This document shows, in pieces, positions 54,768 through 64,000 of a stretch of DNA of 64,000 nucleotides. Source of the stretch: Patella vulgata (taxonomy: Eukaryota; Mollusca; Gastropoda; Patellidae); the NCBI RefSeq assembly GCF_932274485.2, contig NC_065880.2:91062730-91126729 (forward strand), written 5' to 3'. The notes below the pieces were generated by a model that had not been told where the DNA came from, made no database searches, and saw only the letters and a program-made list of their open reading frames with translations. The translations under genes were made by a program, and so were the position numbers. Numbering within the stretch: position 1 is the first letter of the stretch; each line of letters starts with the position of its first letter.

Positions 54768-55084
54768 AGTAGTGGAGCTAGTTGTAGACAAACAGCGTAA
54801 GTTTGGTATGATCAGACTGATCACGATCGATCTAATTTTGACAGTCTCTAGATTCTGTAGATGAATTAATTTTGTTTTCATTCATAAAGTGCCATTTTAG
54901 TAATTGGTCACATTGAATTAATGGAATACAAGTATTGAAGTTTATAGAAGCAACATTTCAATAATAGATCTCTCTGCAGACTCGTCGCAACAAAATTCAT
55001 ATTGGGGGGGGGGGGGCTGTCAGCAAGGCCAAACTAGGGTCAGCGCCAGGACAATTGTAAGACTATAAATTATTTGGGGGGGGG

Positions 55085-55262
55085 GGGAATTTTGCTTTGC
55101 TCTGGGGCAACTCTTATTTTGATTTCCAACTAAGGACTAATTTTTTACACCACACGAATGACTAGGCCCTGTTTCTTGCAAAGCTCTTGGCTTTGAACCA
55201 CTGACAAGGGGAAGTCAGAGGAATTTTCTTGGTAACAATCCAGATTAGTGAGCTAGACCCAT
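55085..55262 (-). mobile_element. Old, diverged SINE-A
   Basis: Recognisable only by gatttccaactaaggac, cgaatgactag, accactgacaaggggaagtc and attagtgagctagaccc. Confidence 0.55.
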
Positions 55263-55410
55263 AATATTGGTGACAGCAATTAAATTGTGATCATAAAAAC
55301 TACGCACACACAGCCTATAGTATACTAACAGTAAAATATACTAATTAATGATCAAAATAACATCTTGAAACGAACTGGCATTGTTAAAACACTTAAACCC
55401 CTGGTTCTAA

Positions 55411-57524
55411 TCAAGGGATTTCGTTGCGATATTTTTCTCCTGCTTGGGCAATTCTTCTGGCTAATTCTGCCGACATTATTTTGGGTATGGTAGGTGGGAT
55501 TGTCTGTGTAAACGCCATCTCGTCCTTCACGTCATCACTGTGATTCAACATCGGTATTTCTTCATCACGAGATTCGTCGTCATCTTCCAGGGTCATATCA
55601 GAACTCTTCCATGCACCTCCATCAGAAGACATTTCCGGCAATGTAGGAACAGAGGCATCTAAACCAGAGAGTTCATCCGGGTCTTCCATTTCCTCATTCG
55701 AATCTTCGACGTCCTCTCCCTCCATGGCTTTCTTTCCCGTATGGTTTTTCATGTGTTTGGCAAGCGAGGCGCTCATAATAAAGGCCTTACTACAAAATTT
55801 ACATGGATAGGGCCTTTCCCCCGTGTGGGTCTTCATGTGGCGCAAGAGAATAGTTTTCTGAAAAAATGATTTACTGCATACTCCACATTTGAAGCGCTTT
55901 TCTTCGAAATGTGTGGAGAAATGTTTCATTAATGAATTACTAAGGCTAAAACACCTCTCACATATGTCACACTTGTAGGGTTTTTCCCCTGTATGCACTC
56001 GTCGATGATCGTTTAAATTATGTTTATATCTAAAAAATTTCCCGCAATCATCGCATCTATAGGGTTTTTCGCCTGTGTGTGTTCGGTAATGCCGTGATAA
56101 CGTGTTCTTCTGGGTGAATGCTTTGCCACATACATCACACTCAAACGGTTTCTCACCCGTGTGCGTCCTCATGTGCTCCTGTAGAACGGTGATATTAGCA
56201 AAAAACTTACTACATACTTCACACTTAAAGGTTTTTTCCGTGTACCGTTTTTCTCCTCGGTGTATTTTCAGGTGTCGCTGAAGAGTGTTGCTTTGCGTGA
56301 AAGCTTTCTGACAGATCTCGCATGTGTAGGGTTTCTCCCCGGTGTGGGTGATGTAGTGTCTCTGTAGCGTGTTTCGTTGTTTAAACCCCCTCTTACAAAC
56401 GTTGCACTCGAATGGTTTTTCATCGATGTGGATTCGCATGTGATGCTTGAGATTATGTTTCAACCTGAATACCTTTTCACAGATTCCGCACTCAAAGGGT
56501 TTTTCCCCAGTGTGCATCGTGACGTGTCTCTGCAGATCACTGACCTGTCTAAATGATTTATTACAAACATCACATTTATGTAGAGATTTTCCTGTGGGGG
56601 AATACAATGTATTTGCTTCACTGTCACTGGTTTTAACATTTCCAGTTGTATCCATGAAATGGATTGGATAGTCTCTTTCCTCATCATCATGGTTTTCTTC
56701 AATATTATCCTCATTAACATCATAGTTTTGATCTGAACTCTCCTCTCGACTTTCATAGCTTTGTTCAAAATTTTCATCTGCCTCTCTCTGCTCAAACTGA
56801 TGTGAGGTACTCGGTCGAGACTCTTCCTCCCTAACATGAGTTTTACAATGTTCTTCTAATTCGGCCCCTGATTGAAATTCATCACCGCATTCTTTACAGT
56901 GAAGGATCTCTACTTCGTTTTCCCCGTCGTCATTAGACGACTCTTGTTTAATGTGTGTTTTGTTGTGGATGACCAGGTCGCTGTAATGATTAAAGATCTC
57001 ATCACACATGATACACTGGTGAAAAGTTTTAACATCTTTCATTTCCTGTAAATATATAAATACATATAGTTTATCGTTCGTTCAAGATAGCATTGGGTTA
57101 TATTGTACATGTATATGTTAGTTTTGGGGGATCAAGGGAGATATTTGGAACAGTGAGACATTAAATTTGCTGTACATTTTTTGCAATTTTGCCTGTGAAT
57201 TAACTCATCTTTATTAAAATAAATTGAAGTATTCTGTCACTTTTTCACAATGTAGGTATGGTATTTATTATTAATTGAGTGGCTGAGTAATCCTACCAGT
57301 ATGACGATAGTAACTTGGACCTTCCATGGAATACAATTTAACTCATCTAAAGTCAAAGTCAGTTAAATTGTCTACAATATGATATTTTACTATTCAAATA
57401 TATTAATATTCATTGTAATAATTGTGTCTTGGCAAGCTGAATGCAGTAGGATAGCTAATTGTGAGATTACATATCTTGTCAAGTTGAATTCAGTAGACAA
57501 AAGCAAATTAGACAGGTTAATATC

Positions 57525-57564
<40 letters not shown>

Positions 57565-58324
57565 GAAATGGGGTTTAAAGTCCACTTGACACAAACTAGG
57601 TCATTTTGGGACTAGGGGTCTTTAGTTGTGGGAGGAATCCGGAGGACTCGGAGAAAACCCATGAGGTTGGACAGGCGACCCTACTCCTTATCACATGCAA
57701 CCGGGTAATCAAAACCCCGCCAGTTGACTCAATGACAGATCTTATGATACAGCGTGTACACGCTAACCATTCAGCTATCCAACCCTCTGACAAGTAGTAC
57801 CATTGTATCGAGTAAACAGTCGTTGCATCCGACAGTTGTATGGATTGGTTGTATCATGTAAACACCGCTTTACCATGACCCTGAACCTAGCCCTAATGGT
57901 TACCCTAACCAGTAACCCGAACCTACAATCTCGCCAACAATCACATGCCCTAACTTTAATTACATCTCTGTGACCTTGGCCTTAACGAAAATTGAGCTGG
58001 CCTTAACAAATAGATTAAGGTAAATCATGCTATGTTAGTACTAAAATGACCGCATTAGTTGACTAAACCTTGATCAAAATAAACTCTCTTTTAATTTCCT
58101 ATAAATTAGATGACTGGAGAAGTCGGGATTATATTTGAATTTGACTTGAAAGACATCCAAACCATTCTTGGATTACAAATGGCTCCTCAGAATCTTTTGG
58201 AAATTTATATTTTCAAGAACTGTTGTCCCTGGTAGTCTAATACATGTGTAGAAACGTGAGATTTTGTAAATAAGATATAAGAATTTAATTTCATTTTATA
58301 ATCACTTACCGTGATAGCGGCCAT
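55411..58324 (-). CDS. 12-finger C2H2 zinc-finger protein with acidic regions
   Basis: Two exons: 58310-58324 (ATG GCC GCT ATC ACG, donor gtaagt) and 55411-57045 (acceptor tatttacag), joined in phase 0 to give 549 residues starting MAAIT-EMKDVKTFHQ. Two N-terminal fingers (HQCIMCDEIF..., LHCKECGDEF...) are followed by about 80 residues rich in Glu, Asp and Ser. Ten regularly spaced fingers with TGEKPF/Y linkers come next (HKCDVCNKSF to YPCKFCSKAF), then an acidic tail (EGEDVEDSNEEMEDPDE). Likely a nuclear sequence-specific DNA-binding regulator, the acidic parts perhaps contacting partners. The tiny first exon is supported by its good donor, phase and Met-Ala-Ala start. Translation from the internal Met at 57042 is the alternative. 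Confidence 0.8.
57525..57790 (-). mobile_element. SINE-B, full length
   Basis: (GA)n, gaaatggggtttaaagtcca, actaggggtctttagttgtg, gactcggagaaaacccatga, aacatgcaacc-type centre, cgctaaccattcagctatcc. It lies in the intron of the 12-finger gene. Confidence 0.8.
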
Positions 58325-58634
58325 CTTAACAAAGAAAATGGTGTGTGGTATTAAATTTCCGGACGTGGATCAAATAATCAGCCCGAGTAACTCATTCAAC
58401 TAACTTCTCACGCGAGGTTCCCCATTCAGCGGGTGACCATATCGTCGCCTGATCGCATCATTTCTATGGTTTCTTTATTGTAATCGTTGCTATGTTATTT
58501 TGCCTGTTTTATTTTGGTTTTGTTTTCATTTTGAGTGAAGCCTTTATCATTTGTAGGCTTTGGACTGTACAAACGCAGTGGGCGCTTACGACTAGACCCC
58601 GGATCATACATTAACTTGATTTGATATTTATATA

Positions 58635-60094
58635 CTGAGGGCCATGAAAAACGCATCACTTAGATTTTCGTATAACAAAATGATCCTGTAAACATATCTT
58701 ATTTATTTTGCTTCTTATTGTGAACACATCAGTAACAACACATTTGTACACTTATGGACGTTTAATCTGTAATCAACGGTACAAAGCCAGAGGGGTCAAA
58801 ACCAAAAGTACGACACGGATGTCAGTAGCGCGTGTGTCCTCCACGGGCTCTTACGCACGCTGTGCAGCGACGTCGCATGGAATTAACCAATGTTTGAAAG
58901 AAGGCCTGGGGCAAATTGTTCCATTCTTGGACAAGAGCAGCTTCTGAAGCAGCAATGGTGTGCATCTGTGGTCTCCGATACAGACGCCGACCAATCTCAT
59001 CCCAGGCATGTTCTATCGATGCCATGTCCGGAGACATGCATCATGGCTGGCCCGTCCAAGACATTGATGTTGTTAGCAGCCAGGTAGTCCATACTAAAAC
59101 GGGCGCTATGCGGACGTGCATTATCCTGTTGGAAGTGCTGAAGTTGTGGGTGCGCTCGAAACATCGGAACAACAATTGGTTGCAAGACATCATCACGGTA
59201 GGCTACAGCATTAACGCGACCCCTGCAAATGTGTAGGGCGGTCCGGTGATGAAATGTGAAGCCTCTCCACACCATTACACTTCCCCCACCCCATCGATTC
59301 GTTTCGAATCAGCGTGATAAAGATGAAAGCGACTCTCATCACTGAAGAGCACACTTTGCCAGTCTATTCTTCTCCATGTCTGTTGTCCTTAAGCCCATAT
59401 CAAACGCCGCTGACGGTGATGATCCCCGAGGATAGCTCCAACATAAGGTCGTCGTGCATGGAGTCCTACTTCTCTTAGACGACGTCTTACGGTGTTGGCA
59501 CTTACTGGTCCTTGTCTTCCGGCGACTGCTGCACCTGTTCGAGTCGCTGGGCGGAATCTGTCACGCAGATGAGTGACCTGGATGTAGCGGTCTTGAGCCT
59601 GGGTTGTAACGCGTTGTGGGCCAGGACGTTGACGGTCACGTGTTGATCCAGTAACTCGAACACGTTCCACCAACCTTACAATAGTGGACTGATGACAATT
59701 GAAGTGTCTGGCAATAGCACGTGTAGACATGCCAGCCCGGGACATTCCCATGGCTTCATTCCGTTGATTTTCAGTAAGTCTCGGCATCTCTAGCTCGATT
59801 CCTTCACACGTCCAACAACAACTTACGACAGATTGACGTTTCATAGTTCATGTACTGCACATTAAGTTGAAAACATGCTTTTAAAGGGCCCACACACAAT
59901 GCTGCATGTGAATATTGGGTTTTTCATGTGCATCTCGTGCAATTTTTTTTTTGTGCACACGGGCCGATATTTTTTGCGTTTGGGAGCATTGTGTGAAACA
60001 ATAGTTCATAGTATTGCATAACATTATACATACAAAACCACCTAGTAATAAAATATTTGGGGAAAAAAAGTGATGCGTTTTCCATGGCGCTCAG
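58635..60094 (-). mobile_element. Tc1/mariner transposon, defective
   Basis: Inverted ends CTGAGGGCCATGAAAAACGC / CTGAGCGCCATGGAAAACGC with a TA on each side (58633-58634, 60095-60096). On the minus strand 59389-59844 encodes the N-terminal paired-like DNA-binding part (LTENQRNEAMGMSRAGMSTR, RAIARHFNCHQSTIVRL). 58997-59275 encodes the middle of the DDE domain (FQQDNARPHSARFSMDYL), and 58822-59037 the last part in another frame (SPDMASIEHAWDEIGRRLY). The segment between DNA-binding and catalytic parts is shortened and the frame is broken at least twice, so the copy is not autonomous. Confidence 0.85.
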
Positions 60095-60117
60095 TATACA
60101 TGTACATTAGTTGTTTA

Positions 60118-60262
60118 TGGGATCACCTGTCCAACCCGTGGGTTTTCTCTGGGTCCTGTGGTTTATTCCCACTGCTAAACACCCCTGAGTGCAAGCGAAT
60201 TATTGAAATAAAATTGAACAATATGTTAGTCCAAAAATGACCTAGTTTGTCACCCCTCACTC
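60118..60262 (+). mobile_element. SINE-B, 5'-truncated
   Basis: gggatcacctgtccaacccg, tgggttttctctgggtcctg, attattgaaataaaattgaa, aaatgacctagtttgtc, short TC tail. Confidence 0.75.
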
Positions 60263-60325
60263 TCTCTTGGATATTAATAAATCAAACAGAAGATGTTCCG
60301 TCGGCCAGTCGATCAAACTCTATAA

Positions 60326-60516
60326 GTAACACATGACACAGTTATATGAAATACAAGTTACTTGAAGGTTTTTTTTCAGCGACGTTTCGACGAGGGGTCT
60401 CCCGTCTTTATCAAACAAAGAATGACAACCATACAATAAAGATATCTCGTCGAAACGTAGCTGAAATAAACCCTTCAATTAACTTGTATTTCATATAATT
60501 AATTGTGTCATGTGTT
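60326..60516. mobile_element. Foldback element (~190 bp)
   Basis: taacacatgacacagttata and atgaaatacaagttacttga are mirrored by aacttgtatttcatataatt and gtgtcatgtgtta. The inner part carries cagcgacgtttcgacgaggg and cgtcgaaacgtagctg. A related cgacgtttcgacaagg motif occurs in both palindrome arms (10064-10085 and its mirror near 10730). Confidence 0.75.
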
Positions 60517-60574
60517 ATTCTCATCCAGTTACTAAATGCCACTTAAAGATACATTCCCGGGTACAAACTGGGTG

Positions 60575-60949
60575 CGGGGGGTCACGTGGCTAAGTGGGTA
60601 AGACGCTGGCTCGCTAGCCTGGAGGTCGGGTGTTCGATCCCTGCATTGGCCGAGAAAGTTCATCCAGATTTTCCGACGTGGTTCCCACTTGTCAGTGATG
60701 TAGGGCGGAGGGCCTGACAAGGACAGCTGTCTAGTCCTTCGGATGATACGAAAAAACCGAGGTCCCGTGTATACATTGGAATGCACGTAAAAGACCCCTT
60801 GGCAGTTGGAATTCGATATAAGAGTAGGCGATAGTGCCGCTGCCCGGGCAAAATGTCCCTCATAGCACACTGTTTGGCGTATGCCCGTCTTCATTAGCCC
60901 AGTTTAGGAGCAGAACAGTAGGACGTTAAACCCCATTTCATTTCATTTC
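60575..60949 (+). mobile_element. SINE-A, full length with 12-bp target duplication
   Basis: acaaactgggtg flanks both sides (60563-60574, 60950-60961). Head ggggggtcacgtggctaagt (A box), ggtcgggtgttcgatccctg (B box); end accccatttcatttcatttc. Best sense-strand reference copy. Confidence 0.92.
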
Positions 60950-61559
60950 ACAAACTGGGTGATTTGATGATATATTTGGATTAAAAACATATTCAAACTA
61001 ATTAATTTATCATAATTTTGCTTCAAATCTTTCTACAAAACAATCGATCAAAAGAGGTCATGTTTGTGTTACGTGACTTACCTCTCTCGGTACCTAGCAA
61101 CGGAAGCTAAGTCGGAGGAGAATTCATTGCATACACAAGACGATGTTGTCTTTAATAGCTGACTATTTATTACAAATATCGAAGCCTAATTAATTTTTCG
61201 AGTTATCCACTACTAACTGCCCGCGTCTTTTTCCATGATTTTTATCTCAGAAAGTGTTGTACATCTAATTCTTCATAAAGTTTATCAACATGTACATCAA
61301 GCGCTCAATCTCCGCGTGCAACCTTCGACGTCACGCGTACAGACACTCCTAATCGTCGGGCTGTCGATTAGGGAAACCCTTACATTTTTGTCCTGAGTGT
61401 TTTTCAGGGAATCCAGTATTTTTCTAGTAAGATTGGATATTTCTACTTTCCATATATACCACAATTACCATACTTTTATTGGAAATAATCACCCGATAAA
61501 TATTTTTCTGGGAACGTATCTTTAAACTATCTATAAAATAGTCTTGTATGATATGAAAT

Positions 61560-62062
61560 AAAATGGGATTGGGCTAATGAAGACGGGCGCATACGTCATG
61601 CAGTATGCTAGGGGGAAATTTTGCCCGGATAGCGGCAACTGCCGAGGGATCTTTTCGGATAAGCCAATGTGTAAACGTAACTTCAGTTTTTCGTTCATCC
61701 GAACGGCTATACGCTGTTCTTTGTCGGACCCTCTGACAATTTTGTATACTGACTCACGTGATAAACCAATGTCAATAACCAAAATGCCAATAAATTTAAC
61801 AATGAAATGAAATGAAATGAGGTTTAATGTCCTACTGTTCTGTTCTAATGAGGACGGGCATACGCCATAAAGTGTGCTATATCGAATTCCAACTACCAGG
61901 GGATCTTTTACGTGAACGCCAATGTATATGCGGGTCCTCGGTTTTTTGTTCCATCCGAACGACTAGACAGCTGTCTATGTCTGGCCATCCGTCCTGCACC
62001 ACTGACAAGGGGAAACCATGCCGGAAAATCCCAATGAACCTTCTCGGTCAATGTAGGGTTTA
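61560..62062 (-). mobile_element. Two consecutive SINE-A fragments
   Basis: 61560-61735 (gggctaatgaagacgggcgc, gaaattttgcccggatagcg, gatcttttcggataagccaa) and 61803-62062 (aatgaaatgaaatgaggttt, gaattccaactaccagggga, gaacgactagacagctgtct). Both lack the tRNA-like head. 60965-61560 has no recognised gene. Confidence 0.75.
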
Positions 62063-62284
62063 AATTTTTACAGGGAAAGCACAAAATCACGGGGTATGTT
62101 TGCATGCGATGTTGTTTTGTTTTTATTAATTTGTTGTCTGTCAACTTGTAATTATAGTCCTGAGCCCATTCAACCAAAGGACGTTAAACCCCATTTCATT
62201 TGTAATGTTAGTTAATTTGTGAGTCATTCGGGTATAGGTGATCCTAGTCCAAATTATATTTATCCTAATATATTTTATGCCAAG

Positions 62285-62299
62285 ATGGCTTTAATGACG
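62285..62299 (+). CDS. Candidate first coding exon of the C2HC zinc-finger gene
   Basis: ATG GCT TTA ATG ACG followed by gtctgt. It parallels the first exon of the 12-finger gene (ATG GCC GCT ATC ACG/gtaagt) in length, phase and sequence (MALMT against MAAIT), and both are preceded by aag. The donor is GT but weak, so this exon is a proposal only. Confidence 0.4.
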
Positions 62300-62784
62300 G
62301 TCTGTAATCGAAGCTTTTTATTGAAGTTCTTTATCAAATCATTATGTTGGAATCCTGTACATCCAGATGTGCCTCAATATAAACATCTAAACGTTTGATA
62401 AACGTGCTGGTTTGTTTCACAACAATCCCCAAACCCTTCTTTCGCCATTCATTGCATAATTACTTTTAGTAGAACAGAAGTCTGTGTCATAACAGACCCG
62501 GGACTGTACAGCGCAGTGGACGCTTACGGCTAGCCTCCGGATCCATTCCCTTTTTTTTGAAGTTTTTCTGAGTATGATGTCTTGTCCGTGTATTTGTTTT
62601 TGTGTAAATTTTGTGTGGTGCAGTCCCCCTGCACTTACTATTTGATGTTAATAGTATTAAATTATAAATATGTGTTTTATTCAAAATACACTACAGGTTG
62701 TTTTGGGTAAATCTAATGACTCTAACAAAACCAAACTCATTTGCATTTATTTTAATAATATTTTTATCCATGTATATTTTACAG

Positions 62785-64000
62785 GAAACTGACGATGTTA
62801 AAACTTTTCATCAGTGTGTCGTATGTGACGAGATATTTCAGCTATATGGTGACTTGGAAAAACACAACCAAATACATGTCAAAGAAGAAAAACACAACAT
62901 TCTAAAATTTGTTTCTCAGGCAGAGCTAGAACCCCTTAATAAAAGACATGTTGTCGTTAAAAAAGAGCCTGTAGATGTTGATGAAGGGCCTATTATTTAT
63001 CAGTGTCCTACTTGTGGGAAAAATTTTGAAAAATATTGTGACCTTGCGGATCATAACGATGCGTGTTCTCTCGAGAATGAAATAAAATTTGATTTGGTTA
63101 ATAACAGCACCAATATTGGAGCAGAGCCTGTAGATACTGATGATATTAGGCCTATTATTTATCAGTGTCCTGCGTGTGGGAAGAATTTTGAACAATATTG
63201 TGACCTTGCGGATCATAATGAAACGTGTTCGCTCGAGAATGAAATAAAATTGGATTTGGTTAATAACAGCACCAATATTGGAGCAGAGCCTGTAGATACA
63301 GATAGGCCTATTATTTATCAGTGTCCTGCTTGTGGGAAGAATTTTGAAAAATATTGTGACCTTGCGGATCATAATGATGCGTGTTCGCTCGAGAATGAAA
63401 TAAAATTGGATTTGGTTAATAACAGCACCAATATTGGAGCAGAGCCTGTAGATACTGATGATAATAGGCCTATTATTTATCAGTGTCCTGCTTGTGGGAT
63501 GAATTATGAACAATATTGTGACCTTGAGGATCATAATAAAAAGTGTTCGCTCGGAAATGAAATAAAATTGGAAGTGGTTGATACTAGCACCAATACTGGA
63601 GCTGACAATAATAGGCCTATTGTTTATCAGTGTCCCTCTTGTGGGAAGAATTTTGAAAAATATTCTGACCTTGAGGACCATAATAAAACGTGTTCGAAGG
63701 GAAATGAACTAAGGCCTGACGAACATGTTGCACAAGAATTTGAGTATAATACTGGCAATGAAATAAGATCCGAAGTGGTTAATACCAGCTCCAAGACTCG
63801 AGAGAAACAATTTAAATGTGACGTATGCAGTCGCTCATTTAATCGTAACGGTGATTTGAAGATACATGTCAAAGTTCATACACGACAAAACGTTGATTAT
63901 AAATGTGACATATGTGAACGATTATTCAAATTTAATTGTGACTTACAAAGGCATGTACGATCACATACCAGGGAGAAGCCATTTACGTGTGAATATTGCA
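62785..64000 (+). CDS. Zinc-finger protein with five tandem C2HC repeats (partial, runs off the window)
   Basis: After acceptor ttttacag the frame is open for 405 codons to the window end. It begins ETDDVKTFHQCVVCDEIF, matching the start of exon 2 of the 12-finger gene (EMKDVKTFHQCIMCDEIF), so the two are paralogues. Five repeats of about 49-54 residues follow (62989-63700). Each has YQCPxCGKNFEKYCDLADHN then a Cys, i.e. Cys-x2-Cys-x12-His-x3-Cys. The repeats are spaced by NNSTNIGAEPVDT-type linkers that are nearly identical between repeats. Two ordinary C2H2 fingers (FKCDVCSRSF..., YKCDICERLF...) and the start of a third (FTCEYC) end the window. Likely nuclear and DNA- or protein-binding. 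The C-terminal part is unseen. Confidence 0.8.

Larger units (their letters stand above)
53725..54820. repeat. Repeat R2 carrying two later insertions
   Basis: R2 sequence is found at 53725-53877, 54250-54460 and 54768-54820, split by a SINE-A and by a TIR element. The copy at 26.6-27.2 kb lacks both insertions. Confidence 0.65.

Noticed and set aside
62926-63681. 251-codon frame on the minus strand
   Set aside because: It mirrors the five C2HC repeats of the plus-strand gene, whose frame has conserved zinc ligands.

Overview
The window looks like animal nuclear DNA, most likely from a mollusc or a close lophotrochozoan relative. The genes have short exons with GT-AG introns, TATA boxes and AATAAA signals. 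Between them lie two abundant tRNA-derived SINE families, many small terminal-inverted-repeat elements and intronic minisatellites. The phylum is inferred from overall repeat style, not proven. No rRNA, tRNA gene, operon or CRISPR is visible.

1-6 kb is mostly repeat: two diverged copies of one ~2 kb block flank a ~150-bp tandem-repeat element. At the left edge (61-128) sits what looks like the last coding exon of a gene of the family described next.

7-35 kb holds the most interesting content: a cluster of at least six related genes or relics for small secreted precursors. Each has a near-constant signal peptide, then a short, cationic, highly variable peptide ending in Gly-Lys-Arg (a cleavage and amidation signal). 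A very acidic C-terminal part follows, with one degenerate and one canonical EF-hand; the canonical Ca2+ loop is split by a phase-1 intron. Copies 1 and 2 lie head to head in a ~2 kb-armed palindrome. Copy 4 looks intact. Copy 3 stops right after Gly-Lys. Copy 5 has an in-frame stop in a longer peptide. Copy 6 keeps signal and peptide but has lost the EF-hand coding part. Several copies share a TATA promoter with an AT-rich conserved box, and a 50-bp minisatellite in the intron inside the EF-hand loop. I do not recognise the family by name. Antimicrobial-type or neuropeptide-type precursors are the two readings.

39-64 kb carries three zinc-finger genes. The first (minus strand) joins a THAP domain to 28 C2H2 fingers and contains a 27-bp coding minisatellite grown from the finger linker. 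The second (minus) has 12 C2H2 fingers between acidic regions. The third (plus) runs off the right edge, resembles the second at its N terminus and carries five tandem C2HC fingers. All are probably nuclear DNA-binding proteins.

Mobile DNA fills the rest: a Penelope-like element inserted in telomere-like repeats in the first intron of copy 3, a deleted Tc1/mariner copy, a LINE 3' end, several MITE-like families and about 35 SINE copies or fragments, some with clear target-site duplications.
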